From Wuchereria bancrofti (Eukaryota; Nematoda; Chromadorea; Rhabditida; Onchocercidae), in NCBI GenBank assembly GCA_005281725.1, contig SSBO01000007.1:2424402-2488401 (forward strand): a DNA stretch of 64,000 bases, given 5' to 3'. The notes beneath the pieces were generated by a model. The model had not been told where the DNA came from and ran no database searches. It saw only the letters and a program-made list of their open reading frames with translations. Of the stretch, positions 35,455 through 45,898 are shown one piece after another; positions within the stretch are counted from its first letter, which is position 1; every line of letters begins with the position of its first letter. The translations under genes were made by a program, and so were the position numbers.

Positions 35455-38400
35455 ACTTTTTTTCGGTAAAAACCCTAGAAAACCCAGATATCTTAGAAAG
35501 TTTGAACTACTGCAAAACGAAACGACGCAACGACATAACTGAAATAAGGTTCATGATGTGTGTTTTTGGAAAGTTCAACAAAAAAAAAAACAAACGATAA
35601 TTAGAATCTGATGGTATGAAATAAGTTGGATTCGTAAAGACCGATAATTGTACTGATTGTGCCGTTGTGAGAACTGTGACAACTAACAATAAAATGAGAG
35701 GTGAATTTAGACAAAACGAATTATTCAACTCTTCTGCCTTTTTTTCTTCTGCCAGTCAGAAATTACAAAGTTCCACTCCAAATTGTAACTTTCTTAATTT
35801 CCAGTGCATCGTAATGTTTAATGTTTTCCAAAAATCACTTCATTTCTACATTTAAGAAGTGGCAGATCATTCTCCACTAGGGTTGTTTTTATTTCCTTTA
35901 TATTATAAACATCTTTTATGCAAATCGTTAAAGCTATAGGCGCTGTTATAATAGCAATCGGTTAATGATTTCCGCTTTTTCCAATAAATGGCTCATGTTT
36001 CATTTTGTTTCGTTTATCTATACTATTCAAGAGGGTAAAACCTTAAAATATAAGTACGCGGAAGATCTAATATTGCGCCCGAATAATGGAAAGATGACTT
36101 TTGATTGTTAATAAAAAGAATAAATATTCGCCCAGGTCAAAAAAATGAAATGCAACACATAAATTTTATTGAAAACAGAAATGAAGTCTGTCCTCGTCAC
36201 AATACCCATTATGTAAATTTGAATACAGTGCAGGTAAATCAACGAAGTGGAGGCTGTACACGTAAGACATACTAATCAGCGAAGTGAAGGCTCAAATTTA
36301 CTTTCACGTGAAAAATAATAAGCTCCTACTTCGAAGAAGAGGAGAAAGTACTTTTTTTACTTGAAGAAAAATGAAGTTGCACTTTTGTGAATTAATGAGT
36401 GAACTTATTATCATCATTAGAAATGAAGGAAGTTTCATTGCCTAAGTAAAAAGAAATACCACCTCCTACGAGTTAAAGTGCGGAAGGAAAAAAGTTGTGC
36501 TGCCTGGAATAAGTGGAAAGCACTGATTGGATTCCTCGTCGTACATTTATATAGAAGCTTGAGAATAAAAATTATTGATTTTCTTGTGAAAATTTCAGAA
36601 TAACTAGTATTTCATGTATATTTTGCATGCATATATAGAGTTTCAGTTTAAGAAAAGGAATAAAACGGAAAAGTCAAGAAACAAAATAAATAGATTTGAA
36701 AAACGGAAAAAAGTCATATATGATTTTTCTTTCTTTCACAACAGCATTAATTTCTTCTTCCACAAAATGTCTTCTCTAAACTGAGCACATCCTTTTCGCT
36801 TTCTTCTCCTTTATCTAGTTACTGATATTCTATTACCTTACTGTTCGATGTGATTTCGATTTCATATATGACCAGATATTCCGGAAATCCAAATGGGAAT
36901 TTTGTCAAAAGTCTAGGCATCCAACTATATCGCATTTTCAGGGGAAAATATATGACTTTCACAGCATCAACTCGTTGAGAAACAAAATCTTCCAGCGACC
37001 AGTACAACATTTGCGTAATTATGGATGTTCCACTTTGAATTTCAAGGTGATGCTTTTGTAAAAACTTTATCTTATTGCATGCAATAGCAGAGTTTAGTTG
37101 AACAAAAGGAAGATAACTAATAACTTGGAAGGATACCACATGAGTTTCTTCAGATTGTCAAATATCCTAATAATGAATTTGTAACGAGCTTAAAACCTTC
37201 CTGGAAAAGTTTAAACTGCCTTTTATAATTGAGACATGAGTTTAAACAGTTGCAGAAACGGATAACTATTCAAGTGTAAAAATATAATTAAGCGGCAGAA
37301 AATATGGCATGAAAATGCATCAGAACTATCACCTTGCAAATTAAACATCAGAAACTGCATGAAGTAGCTTCCATGATCTGAGATAATTGATTGGTCATGA
37401 GGGATTCAATTTATATGTATCTCCATCGAGTAACTTGTTGGCAGCAAGAAACTGTGGTTGAGGATTACTCATTCAGTTTCAGTTATTTTTTATTTCTTCA
37501 GGTTAAATGAGTTTTAAAGTATCTCCTAAATTAATAAGACTGCCTACAACATTGCTTCTGCTTCAAATCGTATGAAATGAATACTAGTATAAAGTCATAG
37601 TTAGATGTACAGTTGACGTTTTGAAGTCATTACAGTTATAATTTTGATGCGTTGCAACTGAAATTATATTGCAAAAAAATATTCCACAGAATAGTAGGTT
37701 TCAGATCAATTCATCAGTTACAAATAATTCCACTGCTGTTTACTACAGTAAAAAATACCTAATGGAGTGGAAAAAGAAGGCAAAAAGAGGATTGAAGGAA
37801 GTACAAACAATAAGCGCCAAGTCATTAACGCTTCCACTTGAATCCTGACGTGGAAGAAACAAATAAAAGAGTGAAGGATTAGAAAAAAAAAATCATATTT
37901 CATTTCAGTTTTTAATCACTGAAATTTCTTAAATTAAAATTGCAATGTATGTGTATGCACGCAAACATATATATATATACTTTGCTCTGGCTATCCAGAC
38001 AAGATTAAGAGTAGGAGACTAGTAAGACTACGATTATCGACCAGTGCCAAATGAAAATTTGAATGAGCCTTAGCTTAAAACACTTAGCTATGGAGGAATA
38101 GGAATGTTTTAAATTGGGAAAATAAATACCGCAAGACGATGGTATATGTCCCCAAATTTTTCGCGTTATCCGTTAATGACAGGAATGAAATTTAATTTAC
38201 ACCTTTCGAGTCAATCGTTCTCATCTCAACTCTATTCTCTTATTTGGAGGTTGCCAAGAAGTGCCATATCCCAATAACCTCGTTCACAATCGATTGAATA
38301 TTCAGAACAGTTCTGCTTAATACGACCTTTGAGGAGACTGTCATCATTACAGGTCAGTGCTCACAGCATTTGTATTTGTAAGAAGAAGATGCACAAATAC

Positions 38401-39062
38401 ATTGAAAAAATAATTCTAAGCAATTTAAGAAGTACGGCTAATTTTTTAAGAACAACGATGGAGTGAGGGAAGGCAAGCAGAGAAGCAACAATTAATAATA
38501 AATACGATTAGTATATTTGCGAACTGGGAGCACAGGTTCGTCTTGTTAGTAATCTCTGAGCATTACCAGTTGCAAATATTAACAACAAAGAAGATATTCC
38601 AGATATTTAAATACCTGTCAAATACCAAGACATGCAACTTAAAATTGACAAAGTAGTGAAATTAAATTACTGACCAACTAGTGTCAGTTGTTGAAATTTT
38701 GATGTACTAAGAAATTAAACAAACAAACAACTGCAATAGATGAGGAAAAAAAACAGTTAACAGCAGCGACCGTTTAAGAATATGTGTGATTGTGCTAAAC
38801 AACGATTTCCGGAACATTAATCAGTAAATGGATAAAGAAGACTGCCAAGTGAATTCGATGATTTGATGAAATGACAAGCTGGTCCTGTCATGCCTTGTCC
38901 TCGTCCTCTATCTGCCTGTTTGTACTTTTCCTACTGCCCTCGAATTCTCTCATTAGTGCTACTTTTGAAGAAGGGTGAGGGATGCCAGTAATGGATGATA
39001 AACAGAAAAAAGACTTGCTTGGGTGAAGGAAAGCCTTTAAGAATTCAGGCTTGGACAGGAGT

Positions 39063-39101
39063 GCAGCTGAGAAATGCAGATAGCGTGCATTTCTCAGCTG
39101 C
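39063..39101. repeat. Perfect 16-bp stem-loop
   Basis: GCAGCTGAGAAATGCA at 39063-39078 is followed by a 7-base loop (GATAGCG) and the exact reverse complement at 39086-39101. The pairing stops at both flanks. It is more GC-rich than its surroundings and lies 90 bp upstream of the ORF at 39190. The stem is shorter than a normal miRNA precursor. Confidence 0.85.
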
Positions 39102-39189
39102 CATTTGAGTCACTTCACTTCACTGGGCGTGCAACGTTTGAGCTCCGCCCTGTCGAAGTATAGCCTCAATATCGGAAATCCACAAATAC

Positions 39190-39543
39190 ATGGCTACTGA
39201 ATTGCTTGGCCATAGACGACAAGCTACTACTAATCAGAAAGAATCGTTCTCATGCATGCGGCACAACTTCATACTCACTTTTATGGAAGAAATCATTGAA
39301 GAAGTTATCTTCACGAACATTCAAAATTTATTATGCAGCAAACTAGATTGCTTGTTCCTTGTATCTTCAAAAAATCATGATGTTCTCCAAGCAAATGGAT
39401 TACCACTATCGCCTGCCTTACCTGAGAACTTAGGGCTGATGCGTCGTATGGTTGGTGACAAAGAAAATCCTCTGAATATTCCCGACATAGATGAGCGAAG
39501 AGGAAAATCCGGCGTTAGTCGTGCTGGTCACAGTGACGAATGA
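39190..39543 (+). CDS. Orphan ORF of 117 codons (uncertain)
   Basis: I do not recognise this protein. The ORF opens at an ATG (MATELLGHRRQATT) and ends at a TGA at 39541-39543. Its last 55 residues are hydrophilic with codon use like neighbouring genes (LPENLGLMRRMVGDKE, NPLNIPDIDERRGKS), while the middle is less convincing. An acceptor-like TTATGCAG at 39336-39343 could make only the 3' half a real last exon. There is no signal peptide, membrane segment or domain. It may be the 3' exon of a longer unrecognised gene or a chance ORF. Confidence 0.28.
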   Translation: MATELLGHRRQATTNQKESFSCMRHNFILTFMEEIIEEVIFTNIQNLLCSKLDCLFLVSSKNHDVLQANGLPLSPALPENLGLMRRMVGDKENPLNIPDIDERRGKSGVSRAGHSDE

Positions 39544-40130
39544 TTAATATTTTGAGACCAGTCAGCTGCAGTTGTGAGTGAAACAGGTAAATGAATTTCT
39601 TTTCTATAAAGCCTGAATTTATTAGGAGTGGAAAATATAATATTCGTACGTAATCGGTGCAAGTCAGGAGACCACAAGACACCTACAATTAAGCAAGGAT
39701 GGGCTGTTTCCTTTTACGTTAGTTTTATCATATCATGACGTTCTAAAGAAAAAATTGAAATAAGATGAATTGTATCTTCCAGGAAAATCGGCAAATGCCT
39801 TAATTTCTTACTACAATCCAAAATATCTCTAATTTGATTTGTAACCTCATCCGCACATCCCTTTCTATCATATCTTTTCTATCATAATGGTGTAAATGAA
39901 ATCAATAATTACAAATAACAAATCGATCTAACAATATCAAGTCTCGTTAATCTTCATTTATCCTGAAAGAATTACAGAAAATGAACAACGAAATAACAAA
40001 TATCAGAAAAGTATGTGATTAACTCAATGACTGTATGATTAAATTAAGTGAACCATTAAATATATAACTAATAGAAGTAATCAATAAAATTCTGAAATAG
40101 CGATTAGTTTGCACAATTTTGCCACTAATT

Positions 40131-40149
40131 CTGTTGTTGTTGTTGTTGC
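40131..40149. repeat. (TTG)n microsatellite
   Basis: Six TTG/TGT units occur in a row. Simple sequence in the gene-poor interval. Confidence 0.85.
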
Positions 40150-40919
40150 TAGAGCAGGCTGACAACTCTGTTTTCATCAACTGCACTTGATATATCGATT
40201 ACACATCAGCATACCAAACAAAAAAACAGGTCGGGTAGATTTCTTTCTTCCATCGGTATCTAAACAAAACGGGCGGAATAAATTCCTTCCTCCCCAAGTT
40301 ATATTTGTAATGAAGAAATGTTTCATAAAGTGTATTCAAAAACTGAGAACAGAAACAACTTATCTGCTGCATTTTTTCAAGAAGTATCATAGGTATATTA
40401 AATAGAATAATGATACATGTGAAATGAAAGGTCGGAGAGAAAATAACTAAAATAAAAAGTGCAAAGCGTGTTGTAAAATTTGAAAATTTAGTGATTATGA
40501 GGCATACTAATTGAAGATACGTTTTGTTAAACCAAAACAAACGGAGCACTGAAGCTAAAATGAAAAATTAGCGCTTCGCCTCGTATTTTACGTATTTTTG
40601 AAAATCGGACAGGACTAATTATTGCTACTTCTTTGTCTTCAACATTTTTCAATAACATTCCGTTTAACGAATTTAACTTTGATTTTTTTGATCCGAGCTA
40701 ATTTCATTTTGTGATGATGCACATTACATTAATAATACTATACATCCGCAGTTATTCGAATTATCAGTTATCATAATTGACGTAATCACTCACATAAGAT
40801 CGGATTCTGTCAAAAGTTCAGAACATTTATAAAATGTCAATAATCAAGCTATATTTGAAACATTTGATAGTGAGAGATTCAAGTGAGTCATTATTGTAAA
40901 ACATCTCTGCCGTACCCTC

Positions 40920-41513
40920 TCAGTTTCCATCCGATCGATCGTAAATGTTTTTCATTTTGCAAAGCAGCTCTATCTCCAGAGGAGTAACGCTGAAAACCAT
41001 GTAGATCTCATTATTGGCTGGCTCGTAATTGAGTGTATTTTCATCTAAAATTGTAATTCAAGAAAAGGACTGAAGTTTGTATTAAATAAAAATTTTGTTT
41101 CAGACCGCTCAGTGATAAGTCAAAATCAATAAACCTCACAAAACGTATCGTCTGACATTCAAAGTGATCACTGGTGATCACTTGCTATCACTTCAATCAA
41201 GCAAATATTACTTCCCTTGATTTTCGACGCAAGAATAGCTGACTATAAACCTTACATGAGGTGACGACTCAACATAACACTACTTAGCACCAAAACTAAA
41301 CCAACTGAACCTCAGAGTCATCTCATGAGCTGTCTAGGAATGGATCACTTTTCTCCCATATCCCAGTGGCTTCCTCATTTAGTACCCCAATACCTTTGAC
41401 GCTATACCATACGCGTAATCTACATCTTCAAATATCTTCAAATAGTCCAGTCTTACTTTAAAATAAAACTTTCCACTCCTTCGTATAAATTCCTGAAAAA
41501 CTGACAGAACCAT
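40920..41513 (-). CDS. Probable 76-residue protein, two exons, downstream of SNIP1
   Basis: I do not recognise it. Exon 1 is 41408-41513 (ATG at 41513) and exon 2 is 40920-41044 (stop TGA 40920-40922). The donor is TATG|GTATAG, the acceptor AATTTTAG, and the split codon is phase 1, giving 231 nt. The protein begins MVLSVFQEFIRR, continues KFYFKVRLDYLKIFEDVDY and an acidic Asn-rich join, then EIYMVFSVTPLEIELLCK. It ends in a hydrophilic tail, NIYDRSDGN. There is no signal peptide or known motif. It lies 500 nt after the SNIP1 stop on the same strand, close enough for a two-gene nematode operon. The 41-codon second exon reads as coding; exon 1 is less certain, and an unseen upstream exon could replace the ATG. 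Confidence 0.42.
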
Positions 41514-42012
41514 CAAAAAATTGAAAACTCAGCCTTTTCATGTGACAAATAATGGTAATTTCACCAAAAGTTTTTTGTTTACTTATTTTTGATACTAAAA
41601 CTGTAGTAAAACTGAATTCTTACTCTTTTCGGTTTTATGGAAGAAAAAAGTAAAAAGGATTTAGGTGTTGTCTGTAACTCAGTTTATTTATTCAAAAGCA
41701 AAAACAAGAAAAACAGTTGAAAGTTAGAGAAAAAAGGAAGAAAAGACATAGAGAACAAGCAAAATAATAAAGATCAAAAAGTTTTGGTCACAACATAAAG
41801 CTCGTGAAGAAAATTCCTCACAAATACGAAAAACACATAACTTTCTCACTATTTATCCATAATAACGTTTGTCTCCGCATATTTTAAGCCTAAATCATAT
41901 AAAACAAAAGCTTGAGTTTCTAGAATTTGTAAACTCTTATAATTTTTGACCTGAGCAAATTCAATCAGAACAAAGCACAATTTAAACATTAAATGAATCC
42001 CAAACAACTATA
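41514..42012. other. SNIP1 3' UTR / inter-cistronic region
   Basis: AT-rich, no ORF of note. Two overlapping AATAAA signals on the minus strand lie near 41685-41694, about 320 nt after the SNIP1 stop and about 170 nt before the ATG of the next small gene. This is compatible with 3' processing between operon members. Confidence 0.45.
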
Positions 42013-44298
42013 TCAGGAGGGTGATAGTTCTTCCTTCTTCACCGTCTCCACGTCCTCCTCATCATGTGACTTCTCATTAAGTAACACAAATTCTCGTGTG
42101 CTGAATCCAAATTTCAATACATCCTTCTCTCGCAACTCTACGAATCTGGACAAAGATAGCATAATATGAGATAAAAGATAACTGAATTTGCTCATAAAAG
42201 CTCAAGACGACCAAAATTGAGAAATTTTCCCAACAGATGTAGTATTGCTTGTTATCCGAAGAATCTTTAAAACTATTTTATTAAACTCAGAATTTCGTAA
42301 TGAAGTCAAATATTAAAAAAACTCACCGTTGCGATTCAATACGTTCATTATTAAGATATGTACCATTCGCTGAACCGAGATCTATTATGTAAGGTCGTAT
42401 ACGCTTTACAGTTGTTCCATCAGGCAAATCTTTTGGTGTAAGACGATACTGAAAGACGGCATGCTGTTTGGAACAACTAGGATGATCCACTGGAAGATCA
42501 GCGATTTTACGATCACGTCCGATAAGATATGCTGATTGTCGATGAATATATAGCACAGGTAATGCTTCATCACCCTGTCCCATTCATAACATTAAGGCAT
42601 AAAAAAAGTAGTAAATACCAATATTCGAGGTGATATCATTTCTGCATTCTATTTTGCTGAATGCTAATAATGCGATAAAAATGGGAAAATCTTAAAATTT
42701 CAAATAAAGCATAAAAGATTTTGTGCGTTACACTAAGAACTAATTTCATAATAAAACTTAAGTAATGAAAACTGAATGATGAATGTAATAATTTCTACAT
42801 TTTTCTTAAAACCTGAGAAATTTTAAAATGTCAAAGTACAACCTTAAAAGGATAAAGACGCCAACGTAATTTTGGTATATGTGCATCGGATGGTTCATTG
42901 TATTTGATAACAACACCTCGATAAGTATTAGTATCTTCAGCCAATTTCCCGCTTGGTTCAAAATTAGGCTTCTCTTTTTCGACCTTCGGTTCTTCTTTGC
43001 TATCACGATCACCACGAAGGTATTCACCAAATGCATCTTGTAGTTGACCACTGGAAAGTATATGTATGAAGTTAAAAAACTGGAAAATGCACAGTGATGC
43101 ATTTTGAGCGCTTCATCACATATGTCCTTCAAATGTATAAATACGTGCGTCCAGACAGACTTGGGACCACTTACGAAGAAATTTTCAAGCATTAGCAAAT
43201 CTAAAAAACTTACGAATGATTTCTTTTGAATCTTTCTTCCTTTGTATTACTAGTTGATAATTTCCTACCGATTCCCTTGTTTAACTCTTTTCCCATCCCT
43301 AAAAGACAAATAATCACTTGAAAAAGTAATGTCTCTGCCAACAACTACCAACTACTATACACCTCTTGTTATCAGTAAGGAAACCAAATGATGAAATGGT
43401 TTCAAAGACGATTTGTCACATCACTGTTTATCATAAAGTAAATCTTTTCCCTAACAACCCCTAAGAAAAGTCAACTCTGCGAATAACCACTGTACACGGA
43501 TCAATAAAAACGAAGTTAATACAATCAGGACAAAAACAAGCAAGGGACTTTTAGAAGAAGGTTGATTTATACTCTATACCATACATTTTCGTTAAGCTTA
43601 GAGTAAGTGAAAATAAAAAGAATTGAGTCGAGAAATCTTTGAACCATTTACTTCTTGCTCTTGGATATGTGATCGTTTACAGTAACCTTGTATGAATTTT
43701 GATTTGAGTCATTCATTAGAATCATCATACAAGTAATCTTGTATGAAATTTGAATCATTCATTACTAGTGGTTTTCAAATGTCATCCAAATGAGATTAAG
43801 TCAACTAGTAGGAAATTATATGATTGACAATCCGAACATGTTCAATTCCTTATGGAAAGCCTTACTTTTCTGCAAACTACGTCTGCTGGATGAATTTCGA
43901 CTTTCTTCCGTTTTCTCCTTTGTATGACTTCTCTTCAAAGTTGACACTGAGTGTTTTTTTTCCAGATGGTTTTGTAATGCAACACCTATAAGATGGAGAT
44001 CAAATCCCAAGCCAGGGAGCGGTCTCATTTAGATGAAGTCTGAAAACCACTGACCCAATGAACGACTCAAATTCAGCCAAGATTACTGTAAACGATCACA
44101 TCCAAGAACAAGATTAAGTCAACTACTCAATCAAAAAAAAAAGAGGAAGAAAAAGGAACCATAAGAAGTGGAGAAATGTGCAGGATGAAAATGTGAAGAA
44201 TGACTACGCGAAGTTGAGGGTGAAGTGGATCGACGACTGCCTAAAGAGCGTGACTTCTCTGAACCACCTGAATTATCATTTCTGCGTTTACGTGTCAT
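42013..44298 (-). CDS. SNIP1: SNIP1 orthologue, FHA-domain nuclear protein
   Basis: SNIP1 is a spliceosome-associated FHA protein also linked to Smad/NF-kB transcription and small-RNA biogenesis. Exons: 44160-44298, 43866-43985, 43214-43298, 42843-43050, 42327-42574, 42013-42145 (stop 42013-42015). Junctions are in phase and give 310 residues. The N-terminal third is Arg/Ser-rich (MTRKRRNDNSGGSEKSR, SLGSRRSTSPSTSRSH). The conserved pre-FHA block includes PNFEPSGKLAEDTNTY and RWRLYPFK. The FHA domain, about residues 190-285, has the binding residues GR, PSCSKQHAVFQ and LGSANGTYLNNERI, then KFGFSTREFVLL. The tail is acidic. The ATG directly abuts an acceptor-like TTTCAG (44299-44300), as expected for a trans-spliced message. 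A possible operon partner lies downstream at 40920-41513. Confidence 0.95.
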
Positions 44299-45898
44299 CT
44301 GAAATTTCCAAACTAAAATTTTATGAATCCATTCTTCTTATGTCTTAATAAAACGACGAGCATAGTGAGAAACCACCCTCCAGAGAAGCCCTATATCTCA
44401 TCCAATAATCTCCCAGCCTCAACAAAGTTATCGGATTCCGATTTTAACGCACCCCCACCATCCTCCTCCGTGAAAAAATGCATCGCGCCGTTGCGTCAAG
44501 CAGCACACTCGCTCTGATGTCTCAATCCGTTGACAATGTTGACCGTAATATGCAGTTACGGGGGTACGGTAGCGGGATTGCTCATAAGCACCATCTGCCG
44601 TACACTCTTCCCCATACTGTACGTTATTCCATAAATTATACTGCAAATATTTCTTCCGTTACATGACAGTTGAGGATGACTTCACTTTAAAAATTAGTTT
44701 ATTGTTGGATAGAGGATAATTCGAGAGGAAGGGAGAGGAAACGAGTAAATAAAAGAGTGGAAAAGGAAGATAATAGAGTGTTAGCTAATTGATTGATCAG
44801 CGATGTCCCATTTTTCTCACAATGAAAATAGCCAACCTTGGCCATATTTAGCTAGTGCTTATACCAACTCTGCTTATGCCATCATTGTCATCCATGAGCT
44901 CATTTCACTGCTTCTTTCCTCTTCACTTTGCCACGGTCGTTTCGCCATTTTTGCACGTTATTAAATCGATATATAGCTAGCCATTAGTGCTCCACCAGTG
45001 TGGACATTTTTGATTCATAAGCATTTGCATTGATTCGTGTTAATTTCACTTTTAATTTTATTACTGAGATATGAAGCTTAAGCAAGGAATATAGATTTCA
45101 AAAGTATGAGATTTTTGATATTAAACTGATTTTGAGATCCAGTTGTCAGTTCGATCTTCTCACTGTCTCTAAGAAAATTATTGGATGTCACTAATATTCT
45201 TTAGGTATCACTGAATAACACTATGGTGTTTTGTTTTTACGTGAACTTTTTACTTAAACTAACATTTCATTATTGAAACGTTTCAACTCTACCATTTTGT
45301 ACCATTTTTGTACTTGCATCTTTGTCTTCTTGTCGTATCTTTGTGACTGATCAAAACTTATAATACTTATGGGGGAACAAATTTCATAAGAAAGTGAAAA
45401 TATTTATTGCACAACTAAAATATGCTTTACTCGATTGCAAGAGACTGTTAATAGAAATGAAGTGTGTTTAAGAACATCGGGAAATGTAATTATGTAATTA
45501 GAAGTTAAAGTCATACATGAAATTAGGGGAAGTTGAAAAACGTTCACGTTGAGTAAACAATTTGGATTAAAAAGAACGACGAAAAATGAAAACCCAAAAA
45601 TATGAAGTAGAGTTGGGAGGAGAATTTGGTACAAATAAAAATCATCGACTGCAAAGTATTAAAGGAATTTTCATTTCGAAAATAAGTGTTAACAAATGGA
45701 TAGTCGTAAAGTAGTAAAGTACAGTTTCATTGAAATGTAGAAATGATATTATCATTGTTGTCAATGTTTTAATAATTTAATTTAAGTCATCGTCGATTAA
45801 AACACTCGTAATGCTAATTTGGGGCTTTCCGAAAAAATTCATTGAGTAATATAAATTCGAAATTTCATGCAAGAACTGGAAGTTGTACGATAGCAACA
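44299..45898. promoter_or_regulatory. Divergent intergenic region, SNIP1 / ric-19
   Basis: 1.6 kb between two outward-facing start codons, so it must contain both promoters. About 44330-44640 is richer in C and G than the rest and has overlapping ORFs on both strands. I see no coding evidence and no specific factor site. Confidence 0.45.

Larger units (their letters stand above)
35455..40919. other. Gene-poor interval of 5.5 kb
   Basis: AT-rich sequence with no recognisable protein. Contents: an (AT)n near 37965-37979, a perfect hairpin at 39063-39101, an isolated plus ORF at 39190-39543, a (TTG)n run at 40131-40149, and long minus ORFs at 36819-37139 and 40199-40549 without support. The segment just above 35454 should hold the tppp-1 promoter. 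Confidence 0.5.

Noticed and set aside
36819..37139. 106-codon minus ORF with a good donor-like AAG|GTAATA near its end
   Set aside because: No recognisable family, no adjoining exon in phase at a sensible distance, and the ORF reads through the donor to a stop. Treated as chance.
40199..40549. 116-codon minus ORF rich in Phe, Ile and Leu
   Set aside because: Composition is that of antisense AT-rich DNA and a plus ORF covers the same bases. No splice or homology support.
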